A model generated the notes under the pieces. It searched no databases. It was not told where the DNA came from and worked only from the letters and a program-made list of their open reading frames with translations. A DNA stretch of 9,676 bases from Candidatus Methylomirabilota bacterium (lineage in GTDB: Bacteria; Methylomirabilota; Methylomirabilia; Methylomirabilales; 2-02-FULL-66-22), in the NCBI GenBank assembly GCA_016209725.1, contig JACQVO010000281.1:1-9676 (forward strand), written 5' to 3'. Positions 1-6,144 of the stretch are shown here, one piece after another (the stretch's first letter is position 1; every line of letters starts with the position of its first letter). The position numbers were made by a program, and so were the translations under genes.

Positions 1-624
1 CTCGACCAAAGCGCGGTCGGCGTGGCAGCGACCGCAGGTCTCCGCCGTGCGGGAACGGAACGTGGACGAATCGGGGTCCGTGTGACTGCGGAGCTGGTGG
101 GCCTCGCCATGGCAATCGAAACACAGCGAGGCGTCCTGGATCCCGCGGGCCAGGGCCCGCGCATGGACGCTCGTGAGGTAGGCCCGGGTCACCGGCTCGT
201 GGCATGCCTGGCAGGGTGCCGCCCCCAGCTTGGCGGCGGGGACCACCCCGTGGGTCCCGTGACAGCCCTGACAGCCGGCGCGCGCGGCCCCCCGGGCCCG
301 CCCATGAATACTGGCAGAAACCGTGCCCGCGGCCTGGGCGTGGCACTTCTGGCAGGCAACGGGAGCCAACTTCTCGGCGTGGGGCACCTCGGCGATGCCC
401 GTGTGGCAGGCCGTGCACTGCAGGCGTCCGTGCACCGACGCCTTCAGGACCGCCTCGTCCACCCCCCCTCGCAGTCCCTTGTCCGCATGGCAGCCGAGGC
501 ATTCCTCGCTGGTGGGACTCGATGGCGAGGCAGCAGGTTTCGCCGCCGCCAGTGCCGCCGTCGCTACCGCGAGCAGGGCGAGAGCCATCGCGGCCAGGAC
601 AAGCCTTCTCACGGTCCGTTCCAT
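1..624 (-). CDS. Multiheme c-type cytochrome, seven hemes visible, partial (C-terminus outside window)
   Basis: This is a secreted multiheme cytochrome c, likely a periplasmic electron carrier. The reading frame runs from ATG at 624 off the left edge of the window, giving 208 residues. Residues 1-28 form a Sec signal peptide: basic start (ERTVRR), hydrophobic core, then ALAAA before the mature protein. Seven CxxCH heme motifs follow, at residues 42-46, 70-74, 91-95, 118-122, 138-142, 168-172 and 197-201. Repeated SVHGR, SIHGR and SVHAR segments (around 63, 105 and 152) supply histidines that could be distal heme ligands. The same spacing pattern occurs in the nine-heme protein at 1713-3128, so the two are probably related. 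The ribosome site is weak, but ATG 624 is the start that places the signal peptide correctly. A sigma-54-like promoter lies 45-60 bases upstream. Cytochrome identity is certain; exact subfamily, total heme number and electron partner are unknown. Confidence 0.9.
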   Translation of the reverse strand, partial: MERTVRRLVLAAMALALLAVATAALAAAKPAASPSSPTSEECLGCHADKGLRGGVDEAVLKASVHGRLQCTACHTGIAEVPHAEKLAPVACQKCHAQAAGTVSASIHGRARGAARAGCQGCHGTHGVVPAAKLGAAPCQACHEPVTRAYLTSVHARALARGIQDASLCFDCHGEAHQLRSHTDPDSSTFRSRTAETCGRCHADRALVE

Positions 625-668
625 CGCGCACCAATCTTGTCGAGAACCCAAAAACCCTTTGGAAGGTC

Positions 669-684
669 AGCAACTTATGTGCCG
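669..684 (-). promoter_or_regulatory. Sigma-54-like promoter candidate for the multiheme cytochrome
   Basis: Read on the minus strand, this is CGGCAC-N5-TTGCT. Compared with the sigma-54 consensus TGGCAC-N5-TTGC(A/T) it has a single mismatch at the first base. The invariant GG and GC doublets are exactly ten bases apart. Transcription would start near 658, leaving a leader of about 35 bases before ATG 624. A perfect 14-base palindrome (TGAAAC-AC-GTTTCA, 900-913) lies about 230 bases upstream, at a distance typical of an enhancer-binding activator, but no regulator is encoded here. This is a sequence match only, and a short motif can arise by chance. Confidence 0.4.
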
Positions 685-911
685 TCACGCCTCGAAATGC
701 TGGACTGAATCCCTCTGAATAGTCCATTCCTCCGAGTGATGAATCCCACAACACTTACCGGACTCTCGGTGCAGGCCCTATGGAGAGGTCAGAACGGAGG
801 CTCAGGTGACTCCCACAGAGTTGTCTCATCGGATTCCGGGGGTGTGCCTTTTGCCACGGACCGGAAGCCTGGTCGCTGACACCATACACGGAGTGATCAT
901 GAAACACGTTT

Positions 912-1007
912 CACTACGACGGATGAAAATCCCGATGTCTTGGATTCCCGTAGGGAGGGTCCCTTGTGGCCCTCCGCTGTCGGAGGGGGACCAGCCCCCT
1001 CCCTACG
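912..1007 (+). repeat. 95-bp interspersed repeat, copy A
   Basis: This 96-base stretch matches the reverse complement of 3003-3097 with close to 90% identity and one single-base indel. Its inner core (949-1007) is bounded by a perfect 11-base inverted repeat, CGTAGGGAGGG and CCCTCCCTACG. It also has a small internal stem, CCCTCCG-CTGT-CGGAGGG, so the RNA or single strand could fold into a branched hairpin. The outer part, 912-948, is conserved between copies but is not palindromic. No transposase is nearby, so it resembles a non-autonomous palindromic (REP or MITE-like) element. Confidence 0.8.
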
Positions 1008-1093
1008 ACGCAACCCGTCAGGGATTTTCTTCGGAGTCAATGAGGGAAATGGCTTCCGCGAGCGTCGGCACGGGAGCGGGCACCCCGAAAGCG

Positions 1094-1130
1094 CCGAAGC
1101 CCACTCGGCGTTGAGCTGGGTGGGCTTCGG
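1094..1130 (-). terminator. Hairpin downstream of the triheme cytochrome gene
   Basis: Perfect 11-base arms (CCGAAGCCCAC and GTGGGCTTCGG, 1094-1104 and 1120-1130) enclose a 15-base loop, beginning about 32 bases after the stop codon of the triheme gene. No run of U follows, so it is not a textbook intrinsic terminator. It may end transcription together with Rho or protect the 3' end of the message. Confidence 0.5.
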
Positions 1131-1162
1131 TCTCACGGCGGAACGATAGCTCGAGGACGGCC

Positions 1163-1516
1163 TTAACCCTTCTTGTGGCACTTGGCGCAGTCGGCCTTTT
1201 CCTTTACGCCGAAAGCGGCCTTGCCGTCATGGCACGCGCCGCAGGACTGGCCCTTCTCCATGTCCGCCATCTTGGGGGCGCTTCGCTGCCCCTTGGTCAT
1301 CTTGAAGACTTTCACATGGCAGTCCGTGCACTTCGGACTCTTGGCGGAGTGCTTTTCGTGGTTGAAGACGACTTTCCCCTCGGCTCCCCCGGCGAATTCG
1401 AAGTCCGCGGGACCCTTGGCCTGGGCCCACGCCTTCTGGACGACGATGGCACCAAGGAAGGCGATCAATCCGACCACAACCGCGAGCGCTAGGGTTGACC
1501 TCCACGTCAGCCTCAT
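1163..1516 (-). CDS. Triheme c7-type periplasmic cytochrome c
   Basis: This is a small secreted electron-transfer protein of 117 residues. Residues 1-32 are a signal peptide (MRLTWRS basic start, long hydrophobic stretch, cleavage near AWA-QA). The mature part is about 85 residues with three CxxCH motifs at 63-67, 92-96 and 110-114. The pattern of VVFNHEKH before the first heme, MADMEKGQSCGACH in the middle and CAKCH at the very end matches the c7-type triheme domain found in Geobacter-like periplasmic cytochromes, where the early histidines act as distal ligands. The start is firmly set by a near-perfect ribosome site, AAGGAGGTGA, 7 bases before ATG 1516. The gene lies 196 bases downstream of the nine-heme cytochrome gene, separated by a stop-codon hairpin and a palindromic repeat, so it may have its own promoter. 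It is a good candidate for a soluble shuttle taking electrons from the bc-type complex. Confidence 0.9.
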   Translation of the reverse strand: MRLTWRSTLALAVVVGLIAFLGAIVVQKAWAQAKGPADFEFAGGAEGKVVFNHEKHSAKSPKCTDCHVKVFKMTKGQRSAPKMADMEKGQSCGACHDGKAAFGVKEKADCAKCHKKG

Positions 1517-1612
1517 CGCCTCACCTCCTTTCGGTTATTGAATATTCCCACTCACCCGCCGGTCCGCCTGTCGAATCATTGACGGTCGGCCCTCCCGGCC
1601 TATTCACATTCG

Positions 1613-1662
1613 CCCCTCAACCCTACCTTCTCCCCCGGGGGGAGAAGGAACGGATGAGGGGG
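1613..1662. repeat. Palindromic intergenic repeat with ccctc...gaggg arms
   Basis: The centre is a perfect 11-base inverted repeat with a one-base spacer (1626-1636 and 1638-1648). It continues outward as an imperfect palindrome from cccctca at 1613 to tgaggggg at 1662. This layout resembles a palindrome type scattered between genes in many GC-rich Gram-negative genomes. It lies between the nine-heme and triheme cytochrome genes and could form a hairpin or cruciform that affects message stability or termination. Confidence 0.65.
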
Positions 1663-1665
1663 AGA

Positions 1666-1686
1666 TTGTCGGTTGTCCGTTGTCAG
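1666..1686. repeat. Three tandem heptamers, TTGTCnG type
   Basis: Three consecutive seven-base units, TTGTCGG, TTGTCCG and TTGTCAG, lie directly beside the palindrome at 1613-1662. Similar seven-base clusters with different sequences occur at 4700-4813 and 7342-7398. Confidence 0.6.
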
Positions 1687-1702
1687 TTTCTCATTTTGCA
1701 TT

Positions 1703-1725
1703 GCGGCGGGGCCTAGCCCCGCCGC
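1703..1725 (-). terminator. Hairpin with the stop codon in its loop, end of nine-heme cytochrome gene
   Basis: Read on the minus strand, GCGGCGGGGC, then TAG, then GCCCCGCCGC form a perfect 10-base-pair GC stem whose three-base loop is the stop codon of the cytochrome gene. It could pause or end transcription at the operon end, or guard the 3' end of the message. No U-run follows, so intrinsic termination is uncertain. Confidence 0.55.
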
Positions 1726-3128
1726 CGGTCAATCTCCCGGATCTTCAAGACCAAGCCCGCGATCGCCACGAGGATAATCCCGACCGAGATCCAGAGCCCC
1801 CGGTGCCTGAACCGGAGGTCATCCATCGCCTTGACGCCCTTGTCGTACATCTTGTTGGCCACCTGGACGCCCTCATCCGACAGATTCCTGATGGCGACCG
1901 GGTCGAACCGATGGACGGTCGCCCGCGTTTTCAGCAGCGCGTCGGTGGCCCCGCGCAGCTCGAACTTCGCCTGGCTGACCTCCATCCCGGCATGCTCTGC
2001 CCGATCCAGGATCCCCGCGGCGCGCTGGACGGCCCCGCGCAGCTCGTCCAACGACGTCCGGATGGCCGCAGCCTTCTGATATCCCGCCGAGGCGGGATCG
2101 TGACAGTTCACGCACACCGCCTGCTGGTCGGTCCCCACCAGGGTGTCGCTGGGCTTGGTCACGTCGTGGTTGCTGTGGCACGTCACGCAGGGAGCCAGGC
2201 CCATGGCGGCGAAGGCCTTCTTGTGCGGGCTCTGGTTGAAGAAGTCCGCGGTCAGGCTGTGGCAGGTGCCGCACACATTGGCGACCGAATCCACGCCCGG
2301 CGGCGTGGCACCGTGATTGCCGTGACAGACGTTGCAGGTCGGCGCCGACAGGTCCCCCTTCTTCGTCAGGGCTTCGTAGTGGACGCTCTTCTTGTACTTG
2401 TCCACCACGTCCGTGGCGATCTTGTAGCCCTCCATGTATTTGGCGTCGCCGTGGCAGCGGCCGCAGGTTTCCACCACCTTGACCGGGTAGGTCCAGGCCT
2501 GCTGATCCTTGATCGCCCGGATGTTGTGGACATCGTGGCAACTGATGCACGTGGCGACCTTCTGGTCGCCCTCCCGCAGCTTCCTCCCGTGGACGCTGGT
2601 CAAGTATTCCTGCACCTGATCCACCCGGATGGTCGGGTTGAACTTCTTCATGTAGGCGGCGTTGCTATGGCATTTGCCGCAGAGCTGCGGGATGGCTTGG
2701 TGCTTCGGCTTGCCGATGAATCCCTTGGCCGGATTCATGGAACCCTTGGGGTCGAAATTCCTGGGGTCACCCCCGTGGCAGTCCTGACACAGGATTCCTT
2801 TGGCCAGGTGGATGTCCTGCGGGAATTTCTCGGCCGGCGGCGTGACACGCGGATCGCCGATCCCCCGGTGGCAGTCGATACACGAGTTCCCTTCCGGCAG
2901 CTTCTGCGCCTCTGCCCGGCCCCCCGCGAAGAGAAGCGCCCCCACGACCAGCGCCCACGCGAACACGATACATCTGCCTAGAAGGTCCGTGCCGTGGTGT
3001 GCCGTAGGGAGGGGGCTGGTCCCCCTCCGACTGCGGAGGGCCACAAGGGCCCTCCCTACGGGGATCCGAAAGATCGGGGTTTGCATCCGTCGTGGTGACG
3101 GGATCCAATGAGGATCACCGAGCCGCAT
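1713..3128 (-). CDS. Nine-heme membrane-anchored cytochrome c, probable electron-accepting subunit of the bc-type complex
   Basis: This multiheme cytochrome probably takes the place of cytochrome c1 or f in the complex encoded just upstream. In the 471-residue frame from ATG 3128, nine CxxCH motifs lie at 83-87, 114-118, 150-154, 194-198, 222-226, 265-269, 286-290, 314-318 and 339-343, with further histidines (SVHGR, SVHYE, GNHG, SNHD) as possible distal ligands. Residues 350-440 look alpha-helical and charged, and 446-463 form a single membrane helix followed by a basic cytoplasmic tail (KIREIDRRRG). The hemes would therefore face the periplasm. The start is uncertain. ATG 3128 lies one base after the cytochrome b stop with GGGGGAAA before it, but the first 54 codons run through copy B of the 95-bp repeat. 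The alternative is GTG 2966, directly before the hydrophobic signal segment FAWALVVGALLF, giving 417 residues with an unusually uncharged signal start. The cytochrome identity is sure; its role in the complex is inferred from the operon. Confidence 0.9.
   Translation of the reverse strand: MRLGDPHWIPSPRRMQTPIFRIPVGRALVALRSRRGTSPLPTAHHGTDLLGRCIVFAWALVVGALLFAGGRAEAQKLPEGNSCIDCHRGIGDPRVTPPAEKFPQDIHLAKGILCQDCHGGDPRNFDPKGSMNPAKGFIGKPKHQAIPQLCGKCHSNAAYMKKFNPTIRVDQVQEYLTSVHGRKLREGDQKVATCISCHDVHNIRAIKDQQAWTYPVKVVETCGRCHGDAKYMEGYKIATDVVDKYKKSVHYEALTKKGDLSAPTCNVCHGNHGATPPGVDSVANVCGTCHSLTADFFNQSPHKKAFAAMGLAPCVTCHSNHDVTKPSDTLVGTDQQAVCVNCHDPASAGYQKAAAIRTSLDELRGAVQRAAGILDRAEHAGMEVSQAKFELRGATDALLKTRATVHRFDPVAIRNLSDEGVQVANKMYDKGVKAMDDLRFRHRGLWISVGIILVAIAGLVLKIREIDRRRG
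3003..3097 (-). repeat. 95-bp interspersed repeat, copy B, inside the 5' part of the nine-heme gene
   Basis: This is the inverted counterpart of 912-1007. Its core is bounded by the same 11-base inverted repeats (cgtagggaggg at 3003-3013 and its complement ending at 3061), and the non-palindromic flank 3062-3097 is also conserved. The frame of the nine-heme cytochrome stays open through the whole element, so it would be translated if ATG 3128 is used. The two copies are about 2 kb apart and in opposite orientation. Confidence 0.8.
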
Positions 3129-3129
3129 C

Positions 3130-4239
3130 CTATTTCCCCCCCGGCGCCATGTAGCCCAACACGCTCAGCACGACGATGTAGGCCGCGATGGCCACGCCGA
3201 TCCAGGTGAACAGCGGGCTCTTCTCCCCCCGCGCCGTCTTGCGATCCAGGAACGGCACCAGGAATAGGAACAGGCCTCCCAGGCCAAACCCCAGCACGCC
3301 CAGCAGTTCGCCGTCGATCGGGCCGATCTTGGCCGGGATGTACTTCAGGGTCTGGAACATATACATGAAGTACCACTCGGGTCGGATGCCCGCGGGGGCG
3401 GGGGCGAAGGGATCCGCCTTGACCCCCAGCTCCCACGGGAAGTAGGCCGCCAGCGCGCCCAGGACCGCCAGGGCCGAGAGCCAACCCACCAGGTCGCGGA
3501 GGAGGAAATCCGGCAGGAAGGGCATGGTCCGGAGGGGCGCGCCGCTCCGCTCGACCTCGGGTGGAACACTCATCCCCTGCTTCTGCACCAGGAACAGGTG
3601 GAACCCCAGGAGAGCGGTCGTGATCGCCGGAAGGATGGCCACGTGAATGCCGTAGAACCGGGACAGCGTGGCCCCGGTCACGTCGTCGCCCCCACGCAGG
3701 ATCCGGGCCATGAGATGCCCCACCACGGGGATCTGCCCGGCCACGTCGGTTCCGACCTTGGTGGCGAAGTACGCCAACTCGTTCCAGGGCAGCAGGTACC
3801 CGCTGAACCCGAAGAAGAGGAAGATCCCGAAGAGGCACATCCCGCTGACCCAGGTCAGTTCCCGCGGCTTTCGGTACGCCTGGGTGAAGTAGACGCTGAA
3901 GAGGTGAATCATCATGGTGGCGACCAGCAGGTTGGCCGACCAGCTATGGATGGAGCGGATCAGCCAGCCGAATTCCACCTCGGTCACGATGAACTGGACG
4001 CTCTCGAACGCCTCCTCGGCGCTGGGCCGGTAGTACAGGAGCAGCAGGATCCCGGTGAGGACCTGGATGACGAAAAGGAACAGCGTCATCCCGCCGAAGT
4101 AGTACCAGATGGTGTGCCGGTGGACCGGCACCACCTTGTGCCGGATCAGCTCGCGGATTCCGGAGAGATCAATCCGCTCCTCCAGCCAGGCGTTCACATT
4201 CCTGGCCAGGCCGGCCAGGGGGTTCGGCGATCGCGCCAT
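3130..4239 (-). CDS. Cytochrome b of a Rieske/cytochrome b complex, b6 and subunit IV fused
   Basis: This 369-residue integral membrane protein carries the quinol oxidation and b-heme sites of a bc-type complex. The first part resembles cytochrome b6 (FGWLIRSIHSWSANL, RKPRELTW, GYLLPWNELAYFATKV) and the second resembles subunit IV, ending in about three more membrane helices. Heme ligands are H98/H112 and H199/H214; the 14- and 15-residue spacing is the b6f-type pattern. The Qo motif PEWY is at 287-290. Tyr47 (YYFGG) stands where b6-type proteins have the cysteine that binds heme cn (YCLGG in chloroplast b6), so that extra covalent heme is probably missing. ATG 4239 was chosen because it lies two bases after the Rieske stop with AAGGGAG about 8 bases upstream; a longer open frame only overlaps the Rieske gene. 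The stop is one base before the next ATG. Family assignment is secure. Confidence 0.96.
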   Translation of the reverse strand: MARSPNPLAGLARNVNAWLEERIDLSGIRELIRHKVVPVHRHTIWYYFGGMTLFLFVIQVLTGILLLLYYRPSAEEAFESVQFIVTEVEFGWLIRSIHSWSANLLVATMMIHLFSVYFTQAYRKPRELTWVSGMCLFGIFLFFGFSGYLLPWNELAYFATKVGTDVAGQIPVVGHLMARILRGGDDVTGATLSRFYGIHVAILPAITTALLGFHLFLVQKQGMSVPPEVERSGAPLRTMPFLPDFLLRDLVGWLSALAVLGALAAYFPWELGVKADPFAPAPAGIRPEWYFMYMFQTLKYIPAKIGPIDGELLGVLGFGLGGLFLFLVPFLDRKTARGEKSPLFTWIGVAIAAYIVVLSVLGYMAPGGK

Positions 4240-4241
4240 CC

Positions 4242-4685
4242 TCAGGCTCCCTTGCTCACCACGATCTGGTCCCCCTTCACGTTGACCTTGTAGGTCTCCA
4301 GCGGGCGGGGCGGGGGGCCGCTGACGTTCTTGCCGTTCAGGTCGTAGACGCCGTTGTGGCAGGCGCACCAGATGTCCTGCTTCTCCTCGCGGTACTGGAC
4401 GGTGCAGTTCAGGTGGGTGCACGTGGCGGCGAAGGCGCGCAGTTCCCCCGCCGGGGTCTTCACCAACATGCCGGGCTGGCTGCCGAACTTGAAGATCTTC
4501 CCCGAGTTCGTCTTGACCTCGGCCGGCTTCCACGGGACCGCGACACTGGCGATGGTGGGCTCGCCGCTCTTGGGCGGGATCAGGTAGCGGAGAACCGGGT
4601 AGAGCATCCAGACCGCCATGGTCCCGAACCCGGTCCCCATCAGAAAATTGACGAAGCCTCGTCGCGAATTCGCCAACGTCTCCAT
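4242..4685 (-). CDS. Rieske 2Fe-2S protein of the bc-type complex
   Basis: This 147-residue subunit passes electrons from quinol at the cytochrome b Qo site to the cytochrome c subunit. Residues 7-13 (SRRGFVN) match a twin-arginine signal, followed by one hydrophobic helix (about 14-36) that probably stays as the membrane anchor, as is usual for Rieske proteins. The cluster motifs are CTHLNC at 89-94 (ligands C89, H91) and CACHNG at 107-112 (ligands C107, H110); C94 and C109 would form the stabilising disulfide. The serine that in mitochondrial-type proteins follows the second motif (CPCHGS) is a glycine here, while the tyrosine two residues later is kept (Y114). Loss of that serine hydrogen bond is known to lower the redox potential. 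ATG 4685 is preferred over an upstream TTG because GGGGGGAG stands directly before it. First gene of the Rieske, cytochrome b, nine-heme operon. Confidence 0.96.
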   Translation of the reverse strand: METLANSRRGFVNFLMGTGFGTMAVWMLYPVLRYLIPPKSGEPTIASVAVPWKPAEVKTNSGKIFKFGSQPGMLVKTPAGELRAFAATCTHLNCTVQYREEKQDIWCACHNGVYDLNGKNVSGPPPRPLETYKVNVKGDQIVVSKGA

Positions 4686-4699
4686 GCTCCCCCCTTCAA

Positions 4700-4813
4700 A
4701 ATGACCAATGACCAATCGTCAATGACCAATGGGATCCCGGCAATGCGCATCGAACACGGAGGTCAGGCTCGGGGCATCCCCCATTCGTCATTGGTCATTG
4801 GGATTTGGTCATT
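4700..4813. repeat. Heptamer-rich inverted repeat between hemL and the Rieske gene
   Basis: Two 34-base arms (4700-4733 and 4780-4813) match as inverted repeats at 27 of 34 positions around a 46-base loop. Each arm is built from repeats of ATGACCA-like seven-base units. The right arm contains the hemL stop codon. It may act as a boundary hairpin between the heme gene and the respiratory operon. I see no convincing promoter for the operon in this gap, so read-through from hemL is possible. Confidence 0.65.
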
Positions 4814-6098
4814 ACCCGCCCAAAAGGGCAAAGGCCTCCCCGGCTGCGGCCACCGTGGCCTCCAGATCCTCGACCGTGTGGGCGGCAGAAATGAACGCGG
4901 CCTCGAACTGGGACGGGGCGAGGCTGATGCCGCGGTCCAGCATGGCACGGAAGAAGGCGCCGTAGCGCTTCGTGTCGGCCGTCGTGGCGGAGGCGTAATC
5001 CGCGACCGGCGTCTCGGTGAAGAAGCCGGTCAGCATGGAGCCGACACGGTTGGTCTGCACCGGGATCCGGCAAACGGCCGCGGCCTGGGCGAGGCCGTCG
5101 GCCAGCCGCTGACCCTTGGCTTCGAGGTCGGCGTAGAACCCGGGAGCCTGCAGGAGGGTCAGCGTCTCGATTCCGGCCGCCATGGCCAGCGGGTTCCCCG
5201 ACAGCGTCCCGGCCTGATAGACCGGGCCCAGGGGCGCCACGTGCTCCAGGATGTCGGCGCCGCCCCCGTAGACCCCGACCGGGAGGCCGCCGCCCACGAC
5301 CTTCCCCAAGCAGGTGAGATCCGGGCGCACCCCGGAGGTCTCCTGTGCGCCGCCCCAGGCGATGCGGAAGCCGGTAATGACCTCGTCGAAGATCAGCTGG
5401 GCGCCGTGGCGACGCGTGATCTCGCGCAGGCCCTCCAGGAAGCCGGGCCGCGGCGGGATCACCCCCATGTTTCCGGCCACCGGCTCGACGATGACCGCAG
5501 CGATCTCGCCGCCCCGCTTCCCGAAGACCGCCCGCAGCGCCTCCAGGTCGTTATAGGGGAGCGTCAGGGTATGCCGGGCCAGGTCCGCTGGGACCCCGAG
5601 GCTGTCCGGGACACCAAAGGTCAGGGCGCCCGAGCCGGCCTTCACCAGCAGGCTGTCCGCGTGGCCGTGGTAGCAGCCCTCGAACTTTACGAGGGCGTCA
5701 CGCTGCGTGAAGCCCCGGGCCACCCGCAGGGCGCTCATGCAGGCCTCGGTCCCCGAGCTCACGAAGCGCATCCGCTCCAGGCTCGGGAAGGCCGCCTGGA
5801 CGAGCCGGGCCAGTCGCGTCTCCATCTCCGTGGGGGCGCCGTAGCTGGTGCCGGCCTCGGCCGCCTTCTGGATGGCGGCCACCACCCGCGGGTGGGCGTG
5901 CCCCAGTATCATGGGACCCCACGACCCGACGTAGTCGAGGTAGCTCCTCCCGTCCACATCGGTCACCCGGCTCCCGCTCGCGTGGGCCACGAAGAACGGC
6001 TCGCCTCCCACGGCGCGGAAGGCGCGCACCGGGCTGTTGACCCCCCCGGGGAAAAAGCGCTTGGCGTCTTGGAACAGTTGTCGGGAACGATCACCCAT
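4812..6098 (-). CDS. hemL: Glutamate-1-semialdehyde 2,1-aminomutase
   Basis: This PLP enzyme converts glutamate-1-semialdehyde into 5-aminolevulinate, the last step of the C5 route that starts tetrapyrrole synthesis, in the cytoplasm. The 428-residue length is normal for the family. Diagnostic stretches include FPGGVNSPVRAF (residues 16-27), the SSGTEA cofactor loop (114-119), IFDEVITGFR (236-245), the PLP lysine K266 in CLGKVVGGGLPVG, and YQAGTLSGNPLAMAAG (294-309). ATG 6098 is the start: GGGAGGGGAG lies 5 bases before it, and the only longer option, ATG 6146, falls inside the -10 box of a strong promoter and so would not be transcribed. It has its own promoter separate from hemB. Identification is secure. 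Confidence 0.97.
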   Translation of the reverse strand: MGDRSRQLFQDAKRFFPGGVNSPVRAFRAVGGEPFFVAHASGSRVTDVDGRSYLDYVGSWGPMILGHAHPRVVAAIQKAAEAGTSYGAPTEMETRLARLVQAAFPSLERMRFVSSGTEACMSALRVARGFTQRDALVKFEGCYHGHADSLLVKAGSGALTFGVPDSLGVPADLARHTLTLPYNDLEALRAVFGKRGGEIAAVIVEPVAGNMGVIPPRPGFLEGLREITRRHGAQLIFDEVITGFRIAWGGAQETSGVRPDLTCLGKVVGGGLPVGVYGGGADILEHVAPLGPVYQAGTLSGNPLAMAAGIETLTLLQAPGFYADLEAKGQRLADGLAQAAAVCRIPVQTNRVGSMLTGFFTETPVADYASATTADTKRYGAFFRAMLDRGISLAPSQFEAAFISAAHTVEDLEATVAAAGEAFALLGG

Positions 6099-6144
6099 CG
6101 AGACTCCCCTCCCAGAGGCGGGCTGATCGGTGGCGAGCCCCGTC

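Larger units (their letters stand above)
625..1162. other. Non-coding region between the triheme and multiheme cytochrome genes
   Basis: No reading frame here has protein-like composition, a credible ribosome site or a recognisable motif; the short frames are chance openings in GC-rich DNA. From right to left it holds a strong hairpin after the triheme gene (1094-1130), copy A of the 95-bp repeat (912-1007), a perfect palindrome (900-913) and a sigma-54-like site (669-684). I see nothing identifiable between about 690 and 895. Confidence 0.7.

Noticed and set aside
897..1181. 94-residue minus-strand frame in the gap after the triheme gene
   Set aside because: It runs through the terminator-like hairpin and the 95-bp repeat, overlaps the end of the triheme gene, and shows no protein-like features.
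1613..1686. Possible CRISPR array from clustered repeats
   Set aside because: Units are seven bases long without spacers, and the adjacent palindrome is a single copy; there is no repeat-spacer pattern or cas gene.
1680..2981. 433-residue open frame on the plus strand
   Set aside because: It lies opposite the nine-heme cytochrome gene, whose nine CxxCH motifs, signal and anchor prove the minus-strand reading.
4240..4533. Extended cytochrome b frame of 467 residues
   Set aside because: The extra N-terminal part is an out-of-frame reading of the Rieske gene; a ribosome site and b6-like N-terminus support ATG 4239.
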